A stretch of DNA of 64,000 bases. Source: Thiothrix subterranea. GTDB lineage: Bacteria; Pseudomonadota; Gammaproteobacteria; Thiotrichales; Thiotrichaceae. The stretch covers positions 248,001 to 312,000 of the forward strand of contig NZ_CP053482.1 in assembly GCF_016772315.1 (NCBI RefSeq), read 5' to 3'. Both the position numbers and the translations under genes were made by a program. Positions 55,996 to 64,000 of this stretch are shown here, piece after piece; the first letter of the stretch is position 1; each line of letters starts with the position of its first letter. The notes beneath the pieces were generated by a model. The model was not told the DNA's origin. It searched no databases and saw only the letters and a program-made list of their open reading frames with translations.

Positions 55996-56648
55996 GGCAA
56001 ATCATTTTCGTACTTGGCTTATTATTGACAAGTCCGCTGTTACAAGCTGATTCTGCTTCATTGCATACTCAAACCCTAATGGGCAATATTCCCGTGCAAA
56101 GCTGGAAAGCTTTGCGTGATGCACGGGTAGTAAAACAGGATAAGGATTATTCCTGCGGTGCAGCATCTATTGCAACCTTATTGACGGAGTATTATCAACG
56201 TCCTACCTCTGAGCAAGAGGTGCTGAAGTTATTCATTGATGTGACAGGCAATGATGATGCTGCCTCTTTCGCCGACATGGAAGCGATTCTGCCCAAGCTC
56301 GGCTTCAAAGGCATAGGGCTGGCAACGTCATGGGAACAACTCCTTGCCCTCAAGATTCCCGTGATCATCTACGTCCGCCAGCGCAAGGAAGACCATTTCA
56401 GCGTCCTCAGCGGCATCAGCGATGACAAGGTAAAGCTCTCCGATCCGTCTTTGGGCAACCGCGTTTTGACCCGTGGGCAGTTCAAAGAAATCTGGCAAAC
56501 CCGCGAGGAACAAGGGCTAGAAGGCAAAATGTTGGCAGTGCTACCGCTGGATAAATCCTTGGCACAACAACCCGACAGCAGATTTTTTGTTAAACCCACC
56601 TTTTCCCGCGTACCGACAGAAGTACTGATGTTACGCCATCATCATTAG
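55989..56648 (+). CDS. Secreted C39-family cysteine peptidase 1
   Basis: A 219-residue papain-like peptidase of the bacteriocin-leader-processing type. An N-terminal signal peptide ([16 protein letters not shown], residues 4-20) sends it to the periplasm. Catalytic residues are visible: Cys56 in [18 protein letters not shown], His136 in [12 protein letters not shown] and Asp152 in LSDPSLG. It lacks the ABC-transporter membrane and ATPase domains normally fused to C39, so it would cut its substrate after Sec export. It is nearly identical to the copy at 61586. Its stop is 7 bp from mfd fragment 2. Confidence 0.85.
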   Translation: MVRQIIFVLGLLLTSPLLQADSASLHTQTLMGNIPVQSWKALRDARVVKQDKDYSCGAASIATLLTEYYQRPTSEQEVLKLFIDVTGNDDAASFADMEAILPKLGFKGIGLATSWEQLLALKIPVIIYVRQRKEDHFSVLSGISDDKVKLSDPSLGNRVLTRGQFKEIWQTREEQGLEGKMLAVLPLDKSLAQQPDSRFFVKPTFSRVPTEVLMLRHHH

Positions 56649-56655
56649 TGACCTA

Positions 56656-57851
56656 CATTTCAAGCAACTGGGGCTGGTGATCATCGACGAGGAACACCGC
56701 TTCGGGGTGCGCGACAAGGAGCAGATGAAAAAGCTGCGTGCCAATGTCGATAGATTGACCATGACCGCCACGCCGATTCCGCGCACGCTGAATATGTCGC
56801 TGTCGGGCTTGCGCGATTTGGTGCGCGGGAATTGTCACGCGGCGGGCAGGTGTACGTGCTGCACAATGAGGTCAAAACCATCGACAAGGTGGAGCAGGAA
56901 CTCAGCGCGATGTTGCCCGGTGTGACGGTGCGCCATGCCCACGGGCAGATGCGGGCGCATGATCTGGAAAGCATCATGAGCGATTTTTACCACCAGCGTT
57001 TCCAGATTCTGATTGCCACCACCATCATTGAAAGTGGCATTGACGTGCCGACCGCCAACACGATTTTGATCAACCGTGCCGACAAGCTGGGGCTGGCGCA
57101 GTTGCACCAGTTGCGCGGGCGGGTCGGGCGTTCGCACCACCGCGCTTACGCCTATTTGATTGCGCCGCCGAAATCCGCGCTCACGCCGGATGCGGTCAAA
57201 CGGCTGGAAGCGATTGAATCGCTGGAAGAACTGGGGGTCGGCTTCACGCTGGCGACGCACGATCTGGAGATTCGCGGCGCGGGCGAATTGCTCGGCGAAG
57301 GGCAAAGCGGGCAGATTCAGGAAATCGGTTTCAACCTCTACAACGACTTGCTGGAACGCGCGGTGAAGGCGTTGAAATCGGGCAAAGTGCCGGAATTGAG
57401 CGCCACCAGCCGCCGCACCACGGTGGAATTGGGTGCGCCTGCACTGATCCCGGACGATTATTTGCCGGATGTCCATGCGCGGCTGATCCTCTACAAACGC
57501 ATTGCCAGCGCGGAATCGCAGGCAGCACTGGACGAATTGCGGGTGGAAATGATCGACCGCTTCGGGCTGCTGCCAGAACCGACCAAGACGCTGTTCAGCG
57601 TCACGCGGGTCAAGCTGCTGGCGCAGGAACTGGGCATCCGCAAGCTGGATATGCACGTCAAGGGCGGGCGGATTATCTTTGACGACAAGCCGAATATTGA
57701 CCCGATGAAGGTGATTACCCTGATCCAGAAACGCCCATGGGTGTTTAAGCTGGATGGGCAGGATAAGTTGCGGTTTGAGGTGGAATTGCCGACGGTGGAG
57801 GAGCGGGAGGCGTGGGTTGTAAAGCTGATGGGAGAGATTATTCATCATTAA
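56656..57851 (+). pseudogene. mfd 3' fragment 2, frameshifted by an 85-bp deletion
   Basis: Homologous to mfd from codon about 742 onward, starting at CATTTCAAGC. Compared with fragment 1 it lacks 85 bp after the codons for SGLRDL (near 56820), which shifts the frame and splits it into two open frames (to 56925 and from 56832). It also has a Met-to-Arg change before [10 protein letters not shown]. It ends in codons for GEIIHH, as in fragment 1. It is non-functional as Mfd but remains a long homology block. Confidence 0.92.
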
Positions 57852-57882
57852 ATAATGACATTCATTGATCACAAAAAATACA

Positions 57883-57911
57883 TTGACAAATAATTGGTCA
57901 GATTATATAAA
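57883..57911 (+). promoter_or_regulatory. Sigma-70-type promoter of cassette 2
   Basis: TTGACA, 17-bp spacer, TATAAA. It is identical in boxes and spacing to that of cassette 1; a base change here creates a TAA in the longer upstream reading frame, which argues for the GTG at 57945 as the true start. Confidence 0.82.
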
Positions 57912-57957
57912 TCATTTCGTGAAATTTACAGACAGGAATTTGAAGTGATAATTGACC

Positions 57958-58005
<48 letters not shown>

Positions 58006-58030
58006 TAATTCTCTAGCCTCATGGCTGCTG

Positions 58031-58900
58031 TTGCCAGCCATTTTCCTGTTTTTATCCTTCCCCACCTACGCCGACCTTCCGCTAACCGTTGAAAACCTGC
58101 TCAGTGACAAGGGCAAAGCTCGCTTTGAATTTTCTGCCAATTATGCCAATTCTGAACGTCGTGGTGTCGATGTTTCTGACACGATTGCTGTCCAAACAGG
58201 TACAGCCAATTTTGTTAATGTACCATCCCAAGTAGGGGAGCGCCTGAGCAATACCGATGCTTTGGTGACAACGGCGGGCATCCGCTATGGTCTGGGCAAA
58301 AACACCGAAATTTACACCTCTGCCAGTGCCTTTGGCGTGGATAGCCGTTCAGAAAATGGGGAGGGTGTTGTCTCCAAGCGCAACAGTAGCCACTTCTCTG
58401 ACGCATGGGTGGGGGTAAACCACCGTATCCGCGATGATACCGATAAGCCTGCCATTTTTGGGTTCGCAGAACTGCAAGTGGCTGAACGGCAAACTAGCGG
58501 TAATACTGCCTACGGCAAGTCCCTGCTGGCGGGCATGACCACCTATCAAACCTATGACCCTGTAGTGCTTGCCCTCACGGGGGCTGTCCAACTCAATACC
58601 AACCGCAAAGATGGCGATACCAATTACCACCCCGGCAATAGCCTAAGCCTTTCACCCTCTGTGGGATTTGCAGCCAATGATAAGGTGACGCTCTCCTCCG
58701 GCTTGAACTGGAGAATGCAGCAAGCAGATACCCGTGATGGAGAAACCCAAGGTATCCGCCGTACCAGTACCAGCCTTGACCTCGGTTTGGGGTATGCCAT
58801 TAGCAAACACGACACGCTTGATGTCAGTGTCCGCCCACAAGTTTCCGGTGATGGTGATGTTCAAGTCGGAGTGGCTTGGCTTCATCGTCTGGAAAAATAG
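58031..58900 (+). CDS. Outer-membrane beta-barrel protein, cassette 2 (phase-variable)
   Basis: An open body of 289 codons from a TTG at 58031, nearly identical to the cassette 1 barrel. Scattered differences include NFVNVPSQV for SFVNVPSQI and NYHPGNSLSLSPSVGF for DYRPGNSLSISPTVGF. Signal peptide and promoter are the same. With 11 AAGC units the GTG at 57945 is out of frame by one in the other direction. Low-level translation from the internal TTG with a shortened signal peptide cannot be excluded. The next gene is peptide precursor 2. Confidence 0.72.
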   Translation: MPAIFLFLSFPTYADLPLTVENLLSDKGKARFEFSANYANSERRGVDVSDTIAVQTGTANFVNVPSQVGERLSNTDALVTTAGIRYGLGKNTEIYTSASAFGVDSRSENGEGVVSKRNSSHFSDAWVGVNHRIRDDTDKPAIFGFAELQVAERQTSGNTAYGKSLLAGMTTYQTYDPVVLALTGAVQLNTNRKDGDTNYHPGNSLSLSPSVGFAANDKVTLSSGLNWRMQQADTRDGETQGIRRTSTSLDLGLGYAISKHDTLDVSVRPQVSGDGDVQVGVAWLHRLEK

Positions 58901-58941
58901 CGAAATCTCGCAAAACTTTTCAATTAACCAAGGAGAAATCC

Positions 58942-59238
58942 ATGAAGAAACTATTGATCGCTTCCATTTTGGCTGTTAGTCTTTCCGGCGCTGCTGTTGC
59001 AGGTACGGCTTCCCAGAATAATTTTGGTCAGGTTTTTGCATCACAAGGTAATAACCAAACGATGCAAGCTGAATTACTGTCTAATCAGGAAATGCAGGCA
59101 ACTGAAGGGAAAATTTGGGCTACGGTGATTAAATGGATTGTAAAGAATGGTAAAAAAATCAAGACAACAATTTTAGTTAACATGGCTGACACAGGAGTTA
59201 GTCAGCCAATGACTGATAGTCAGAAGCCGAAGAATTAA
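58942..59238 (+). CDS. Secreted peptide precursor 2 with signal peptide and bacteriocin-like second leader
   Basis: A 98-residue protein with AAGGAGAAATCC before the ATG. The signal peptide is residues 1-20 (KKLLIASILAVSLSGAAVA). The second leader, residues 46-56, is LLSNQEMQATEG-like, with EMQATEG identical to precursor 1. The presumed core (57-98) is completely different: an amphipathic cationic helix (KIWATVIKWIVKNGKKIKTT) followed by a polar tail (DTGVSQPMTDSQKPKN). Conserved leader with unrelated core is what one expects of secreted antimicrobial or signalling peptides sharing one maturation enzyme. Activity is inferred, not shown. Confidence 0.72.
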   Translation: MKKLLIASILAVSLSGAAVAGTASQNNFGQVFASQGNNQTMQAELLSNQEMQATEGKIWATVIKWIVKNGKKIKTTILVNMADTGVSQPMTDSQKPKN

Positions 59239-59305
59239 AGGTAATTGACCTTTAGTTTTAAACTATGAATTTCCTCGTATTTTTAAATATTGGGGAAATC
59301 CTTGG

Positions 59306-59515
59306 ATGTTTTTTAAAATGATAGAAGTGTTTCAGTTTTTATTAAAGGCATTATTCTTAATTGCATCTTTATTTATTGCAGATGGCATTAAGATTGGATT
59401 TCGAGAAAATAATAAAAAAAGAATATTTTTTCTTGCATTATTATATGTTTTTATAGCTTGGATTGTGTTGCTTGATGGATTTCCTTTAGTTGATTTACTT
59501 CTTAAATATGTATGA
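59306..59515 (+). CDS. Small membrane protein of cassette 2
   Basis: A 69-residue protein with two hydrophobic helices (VFQFLLKALFLIASLFIAD and RIFFLALLYVFIAWIVLL) joined by a basic loop (RENNKKR). It is AT-rich with no recognised family. It sits right after the peptide precursor, unlike the small protein of cassette 1, which follows the CPBP gene. It is a candidate immunity protein. Confidence 0.58.
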   Translation: MFFKMIEVFQFLLKALFLIASLFIADGIKIGFRENNKKRIFFLALLYVFIAWIVLLDGFPLVDLLLKYV

Positions 59516-59605
59516 GTCAGTTGAATGATTTCATTATTAATTAGCTTATGAATAACTTGGTTATAATGATAGGTTTTTTGTTTAGTTGTTGGGTTTGTAT
59601 TATTT

Positions 59606-60490
59606 ATGTCTTACGTTGATTTGGCGAAACAAGGAAAAAATGCTTGGTGGCGTTACGTGCTAGGCTTAGTAATTATTGCCGTAATGACACTGGGCTTTGG
59701 CATGTTGCCATTTTTCTTTTTAATAAGAATGGTTGAATCTGACCAAAATGAAGCCACTACTTACAATTTCGATACTATGGAATTTGAAGGTGTCAATTTC
59801 ATTATTGAGTTCTTGGTAGAAACTTTTGTTTTTATAGGGATGCTGGGCGGGATATACCTTGTAGTGCGCTTTATTCAAAAACGTAACTTCATCACACTGA
59901 TCACTTCCGTACAAAATGTAAGCTGGAAACGAATATTTCAAGGCTTTGGGTTGTACTTTGTGCTTATGATGCTGTGGGCAGTTATTAACATGGTTTTCGC
60001 TATTGATGAGTTCAGACTTACCTTTCAGCCTGAAAAGCTGTTTTTATTTATGCCCTTCGCTTTATTGGGAATTCCTATAGCAGCAGCTACAGAAGAATTG
60101 TTTTTTAGAGGCTATGTAATGCAGGGTATTGGTCAGTTACTGAGAGGAAATGCATGGGTGGCGGTATTAGTGTCATCTTTATTGTTTATGTTCGCTCATT
60201 TTGAGAACCCAGAAATGAATGCTGATCCTATATTAAGTCCATTGACCTATTTTTTGGCTGGATTATTTCCTGCTCTTCTTGTAATCAAAGATGAATCATT
60301 AGAGTTGGCTATTGGAATACATTCAGCCAATAATTTATTTTTTGGTTTGTTCGCTAATTATGATAATTCGGTAGTAAAAACCCCATCATTATTTACAACA
60401 TCAACGCCAGACCCACTTATTGGCATGATTTCTGAGGTAGCCATTTTTATATTAGACATTATTCCAAAATCTCAACTTATTGATGGTTAA
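59606..60490 (+). pseudogene. CPBP family intramembrane protease 2, 3' end cut by an IS element
   Basis: Codes for a CPBP protein with EELFFRG (Glu163, Glu164, Arg168), FAHF (His198) and HSANN (His239). The start (SYVDLAKQGKNAWWRYVLG) resembles CPBP 1, but overall similarity is much lower than for the barrel or C39 genes. The IS begins at 60455, so the final codons (DIIPKSQLIDG) come from the IS. The original 3' end survives at 61518-61589 and would encode a last helix. The core motifs are intact, so the truncated protein may still work. Confidence 0.78.
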
Positions 60491-60496
60491 ATGAAT

Positions 60497-60913
60497 TCAG
60501 TAGTTTTTGATTCGCATGGCAGTGCGCAAATTGTGCAAACCACAAGCGATTTCCATCACTAAATCATCAAAATCTTCCACGTAGTTGCGGAAAATATCTT
60601 TGACGCACCGACACCGTTTGATACCGCTGTTCACATGTTCAATGACCACCCGAATGCTAGAAATGGCACGATTATGCGCTTTATCCTTATCACTCAAGGG
60701 TTTACCTCGTGGCTTTTTCTTGGGTTGGTGGACAACTGCCCCGTCACCCGAATTATGCCCCAGATAGCCCAAATCCCGGTAAATCTCATACCCTTCTGGC
60801 ACTTTCACGCCTTCCTCATCCGCGATACGTTTGTCATGGTCTTTGCCGCGTCGTGTTTCTCCCAAGTATTTGATTTCACGATCTTCTAAGCCTGCTATTA
60901 TGTTGTTCTTCAC
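60497..60913 (-). CDS. IS5-like transposase, C-terminal frame (orfB)
   Basis: 138 codons starting KNNIIAGLEDREIKYLGE. It holds the C-terminal part of a DDE transposase: IYRDLGYLGHNSGD with a conserved Asp region, RAISSIRVVIEHVNSGIKRC with the catalytic Glu, and a C-terminal LRTAMRIKNY. It is expressed by -1 frameshifting on an A8 run at the end of orfA, giving the usual YYSGKKKFHSVKNN junction. Confidence 0.85.
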   Translation of the reverse strand: MKNNIIAGLEDREIKYLGETRRGKDHDKRIADEEGVKVPEGYEIYRDLGYLGHNSGDGAVVHQPKKKPRGKPLSDKDKAHNRAISSIRVVIEHVNSGIKRCRCVKDIFRNYVEDFDDLVMEIACGLHNLRTAMRIKNY

Positions 60914-61470
60914 CGAATGGAATTTTTTTTGCCGCTGTAGTATTCCTCCTGAACCCCAATGTCAGTCGGACGTTGAATACGGCGTTCTGTCGCATCCAAG
61001 CCAAGCGCTTGTGGCATTTCATGCGAAAGGCGTTCCAATACCTCTTCGGGGAGTCTGGCCGGGGAATGTCCCATGCTTTTTAAGCTCGACTGCAAAACGG
61101 GACACAGGCGATGTATCCACCGATTGGCTAACCCTTGGGACATATTGAAGGAGTAGCCCAACACTTCTTGCAGTGGGTAAGTCTTCAAATAATACAGAAT
61201 AAAGAACAACTTATCTTCGATCGTTGTCAGGTTGCCGGGGCGACCTCGCTTCGTTTCACTCTCATGACCATCCACAATCAACTGCGCCGTGTATGCCCGT
61301 TGAAAATGGGGCAACAGTTTGGTGAATTCACCCAGATCTATGCCTGTCATGGCGCGGAAGGTTTTGCTCTTGCCTTTGAGCGCATGGTAGCTGTACTCTG
61401 TCATGAGTGTTCCGTTCCCTTGGTGAAAATGATGATCATAGGTTGTAGCGCATTCCCGTTGATTTTTCAC
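60910..61470 (-). CDS. IS5-like transposase, N-terminal frame (orfA)
   Basis: 186 codons with an N-terminal helix-turn-helix region (RPGNLTTIEDKLFFILYYLK then PLQEVLGYSFNMSQGLANRW). The first DDE residue is in QALGLDATERRIQRPTD. It ends YYSGKKNSIR just after the A8 slippery sequence. It overlaps orfB by 4 bp. Confidence 0.87.
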   Translation of the reverse strand: MKNQRECATTYDHHFHQGNGTLMTEYSYHALKGKSKTFRAMTGIDLGEFTKLLPHFQRAYTAQLIVDGHESETKRGRPGNLTTIEDKLFFILYYLKTYPLQEVLGYSFNMSQGLANRWIHRLCPVLQSSLKSMGHSPARLPEEVLERLSHEMPQALGLDATERRIQRPTDIGVQEEYYSGKKNSIR

Positions 61471-61517
61471 ATGATTTGTTGACTAGGGACAAGTGCGAGA
61501 TTTTGGAATAATGTCTA

Positions 61518-61589
61518 TTATTTTACTGGATTATATTTAGATGGTTTCCACGAAAAGCAGCGATGCCCGCATTGCAGGAGAATATATGA
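61518..61589 (+). pseudogene. Detached 3' end of CPBP protease 2
   Basis: 24 codons including stop, reading LFYWIIFRWFPRKAAMPALQ then ENI. They align with the end of CPBP 1 (FWLIVFKWFPRRQ). The stop TGA overlaps the ATG of the C39 gene (ATGA), so before the IS landed the protease and C39 peptidase were translationally coupled. Confidence 0.8.
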
Positions 61590-62242
61590 AACGAGTGGTT
61601 TTTGTACTTGGCTTACTATTGGCAAGTCCGCTGTTACAAGCTGATTCCGCTTCATTGCATACTCAAACCCTGATGGGCAATATTCCTGTGCAAAGCTGGA
61701 AAGCCTTGCGTGATGCACGGGTAGTAAAACAGGATAAGGATTATTCCTGCGGTGCAGCATCTATTGCAACCTTATTGACGGAATATTATCAACGTCCTAC
61801 CACTGAGCAAGAAGTGTTGAAGTTATTCATTGATGTGACAGGCAATGATGATGCTGCCTCTTTCGCCGACATGGAAGCAATTCTGCCCAAGCTCGGCTTC
61901 AAAGGCATGGGGCTGGCAACGTCATGGGAACAACTCCTTGCCCTCAAAATTCCGGTGATTGTCTATGTCCGCCAACGTAAGGAAGACCATTTCAGCGTCC
62001 TCAGCGGTATCAGCGATGACAAGGTAAAGCTCTCCGACCCGTCTTTGGGCAACCGCATTTTGACCCGTGGGCAGTTCAAGGAAATCTGGGAAACCCGCGA
62101 GGAACAAGGGCTGGAAGGCAAAATGCTGGCAGTGTTGCCGCAAGATAAAACATTGGCACAACAGGCTGATGGTAGTTTTTTTGCTAAACCGACTTTTTCC
62201 CGCGTCCCCACAGAAGTACTGACGTTACGCCATCATCATTAG
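61586..62242 (+). CDS. Secreted C39-family cysteine peptidase 2
   Basis: A 218-residue peptidase nearly identical to copy 1. The start MKRVVFVLGLLLASPLLQAD gives a signal peptide. Cys55 is in [13 protein letters not shown], His135 in KEDHFSVL and Asp151 in LSDPSLG. It keeps its own ribosome site (GCAGGAG). The IS now separates it from the cassette promoter, so its transcription may depend on the IS or read-through. It ends 7 bp before mfd fragment 3. Confidence 0.85.
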   Translation: MKRVVFVLGLLLASPLLQADSASLHTQTLMGNIPVQSWKALRDARVVKQDKDYSCGAASIATLLTEYYQRPTTEQEVLKLFIDVTGNDDAASFADMEAILPKLGFKGMGLATSWEQLLALKIPVIVYVRQRKEDHFSVLSGISDDKVKLSDPSLGNRILTRGQFKEIWETREEQGLEGKMLAVLPQDKTLAQQADGSFFAKPTFSRVPTEVLTLRHHH

Positions 62243-62249
62243 TGATCTA

Positions 62250-63527
62250 CATTTCAAGCAACTGGGGCTGGTGATCATCGACGAGGAACACCGCTTCGGG
62301 GTACGCGACAAGGAGCAGATGAAAAAGCTGCGTGCCAATGTCGATATGTTAACCATGACCGCCACGCCGATTCCGCGCACGCTGAACATGTCGCTGTCGG
62401 GCTTGCGCGATTTGTCGATCATTGCCACTCCGCCGACGCAACGCCACGCGATCAAAACCTTCGTGTGCGAGTGGAACAAGACCATCATTCAGGAGGCGTG
62501 TGCGCGGGAATTGTCACGCGGCGGGCAGGTGTATGTGCTGCACAATGAGGTCAAAACCATCGACAAGGTGGAGCAGGAATTGAGCGCGATGTTGCCCAGT
62601 GTGACGGTGCGCCATGCCCACGGACAGATGCGGGCGCACGATCTGGAAAACATCATGAGCGACTTTTACCACCAGCGTTTCCAGATTCTGATTGCCACCA
62701 CCATCATTGAAAGCGGCATCGACGTGCCGACCGCCAACACGATTTTGATCAACCGTGCCGACAAGCTGGGGCTGGCGCAGTTGCACCAGTTACGCGGGCG
62801 GGTCGGGCGTTCGCACCACCGCGCTTACGCCTATCTGATTGCGCCGCCGAAATCCGCGCTCACGCCGGATGCGGTCAAGCGGCTGGAAGCAATTGAATCG
62901 CTGGAAGAATTGGGGGTCGGTTTCACGTTGGCGACGCACGATCTGGAGATTCGCGGCGCGGGCGAACTGCTCGGCGAAGGGCAAAGCGGGCAGATTCAGG
63001 AAATCGGTTTCAACCTCTACAACGACCTGCTGGAACGGGCGGTGAAGGCGTTGAAATCGGGCAAAGTGCCGGAACTAACCGCCACCAGCCGCCGCACCAC
63101 GGTGGAATTGGGTGCGCCTGCGCTGATCACCGACGATTATTTGCCGGATGTCCATGCGCGGCTGATCCTCTACAAACGCATTGCCAGCGCGGAATCGCAG
63201 GCGGCACTCGACGAATTGCGGGTGGAAATGATCGACCGCTTCGGGCTGCTGCCAGAGCCGACCAAAACGCTGTTCAGCGTCACGCGGGTCAAGCTGCTGG
63301 CGCAGGAACTGGGCATCCGCAAGCTGGATATGCACGTCAAGGGCGGGCGGATTATCTTTGACGACAAGCCGAATATTGACCCGATGAAGGTGATTACCCT
63401 GATCCAGAAACGCCCGTGGGTGTTTAAGCTGGATGGACAGGATAAATTGCGGTTTGAAATCGAACTCCTGACCGTGGAGGAGCGGGAGGAGTGGGTGGTT
63501 AAGTTGATGGGGGAGATTGGGGGGTAA
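62250..63527 (+). pseudogene. mfd 3' fragment 3
   Basis: Homologous to mfd from codon about 742 to the stop, with an intact frame. It ends in codons for GEIGG like the full-length gene, unlike fragments 1 and 2. It lacks Walker A. Together with the full mfd it forms about 1.28-kb direct repeats flanking the whole 20.5-kb accessory region. Confidence 0.92.
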
Positions 63528-63556
63528 CATTTTCCAAATATTAAATAACTAGACTG

Positions 63557-63620
63557 AAGTTTTCGCGCATTCATGGAATGTAATCTATTGATTTAAAACA
63601 ACACGAATGCGTGAAAACTT
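63557..63620. repeat. Imperfect inverted repeat after the last mfd fragment
   Basis: Arms of 16 bp (AAGTTTTCGCGCATTC and GAATGCGTGAAAACTT; 15 of 16 complementary) separated by 32 bp. It may be a small element remnant or a long hairpin terminator; it marks the outer edge of the array. Confidence 0.5.
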
Positions 63621-63645
63621 AGGCCGATGTATTTATCTATCTAAC

Positions 63646-64000
63646 TTAATCTGCTATCTCAGTAAGAACACTCTCTAACTCGTCAGGAAAGACTGAAATC
63701 TTTATGGATGAAATAGAACTAAAAAACCTCCTATTGACCTTATAAAGTTCATCACCATTTTCTTTAATAAAATCCAAAACATCATACCGGCATAACAAGT
63801 CTAGAAACTTTTTCAGACCCTTCGAGTAACTAACCTTGCAGTGTTGATTAATTTTATTATAAGATCGCGAATAACTCTCCATGTAGCTAAATATCGAAAC
63901 AACATCTTTTCTCACCAAATCAATTTTCTGATTTTTCTTCGAGCCTAAAGATACAAATACTTCATCAAAGTTACAATTATTAATTTGACATGTACCATCA
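63646..64000 (-). CDS. Unknown protein, C-terminal part only (runs off the window)
   Basis: An open frame on the minus strand continuous to the window edge, at least 117 codons. It is AT-rich and contains FDEVFVSLGSKKNQKIDLVR, SIFSYMESYSRSYNKINQHC and a C-terminal ISVFPDELESVLTEIAD. A TTG at 63918 could start a 90-residue version, but the frame stays open upstream, so the real gene probably starts outside. No family is recognised. It converges on the mfd array. Confidence 0.55.
   Translation of the reverse strand, partial: DGTCQINNCNFDEVFVSLGSKKNQKIDLVRKDVVSIFSYMESYSRSYNKINQHCKVSYSKGLKKFLDLLCRYDVLDFIKENGDELYKVNRRFFSSISSIKISVFPDELESVLTEIAD

Larger units (their letters stand above)
60455..61515 (-). 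mobile_element. IS5-like insertion sequence (about 1.06 kb)
   Basis: Bounded by 19-bp perfect terminal inverted repeats (GACATTATTCCAAAATCTC and its complement), flanked by TA on each side. It carries a two-frame transposase on the minus strand. Removing it with one TA rejoins CPBP 2 in frame. It resembles the IS5 superfamily with HTH_Tnp_4/DDE_Tnp_4 transposases. Confidence 0.88.

Noticed and set aside
56835-57872. A 345-codon minus-strand frame opposite mfd fragment 2
   Set aside because: It recurs opposite every mfd copy as a mirror of GC-rich coding sequence; no start signal or family resemblance.
59237-59253. Short hairpin after peptide precursor 2 as a terminator
   Set aside because: Only a 6-bp stem with a weak T tract; not convincing, and downstream genes appear to belong to the same cassette.

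Overview
The window looks like chromosome from a filamentous sulfur-oxidising gammaproteobacterium of the Thiothrix type. This is an inference from gene content: pta-ackA, an SQR-like flavoprotein, hda-perM-pgsA, minCDE, groESL with CIRCE, and an H-NS-like protein. No 16S rRNA is present to confirm it.

Positions 1-39430 are ordinary core genome: the uvrC start, a subtilase, a metallopeptidase/VWA-like protein, pta-ackA with an FGGY kinase, a PIN toxin-antitoxin pair, OsmC, cysS, an SQR-like flavoprotein, groESL, a GGDEF-EAL protein, H-NS, a DsbD with two N-terminal domains, hda, pgsA, OmpA, rluA, tRNA-Leu(CAG), rnr, rlmB, an ExbBD/MotAB-like pair with a long coiled coil, rmuC, gph, minCDE and a Sel1 protein.

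From 39465 the picture changes. A complete mfd gene, itself carrying an in-frame palindromic repeat, is followed by about 20.5 kb of accessory DNA. Three further partial copies of the mfd 3' end, all in the same orientation, lie at 51950-53358, 56656-57851 and 62250-63527.

The first accessory segment (42970-51946, mostly AT-rich) looks like a small biosynthetic cluster built around N-oxygenation. It encodes a MocR regulator, a glutamine amidotransferase, a YiiM-like MOSC protein, an AurF-like diiron N-oxygenase cut in two by a 103-bp TA-flanked MITE, a rubredoxin/rubredoxin-reductase fusion, a YqcI/YcgG (GntA-type) haem N-hydroxylase, a YjeH-like exporter and a class III aminotransferase.

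The second and third segments are two versions of one cassette: mfd 3' fragment, promoter, AAGC tetranucleotide tract, outer-membrane beta-barrel, small secreted peptide with a second bacteriocin-like leader, small membrane protein, CPBP protease, and a secreted C39 peptidase. The barrels and C39 peptidases are nearly identical between cassettes, while the peptide core and the membrane proteins differ. The tract has 13 units in cassette 1 and 11 in cassette 2. Exactly 12 (or 9, or 15) would put the good GTG start in frame with the signal peptide, so both barrels appear to be phase-OFF. Cassette 2 also carries a 1.06-kb IS5-like element in its CPBP gene.

I read this as a recombining, phase-variable secreted-peptide (bacteriocin-like) locus anchored on mfd. 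The sequence structure is seen directly; the bacteriocin function is inference.
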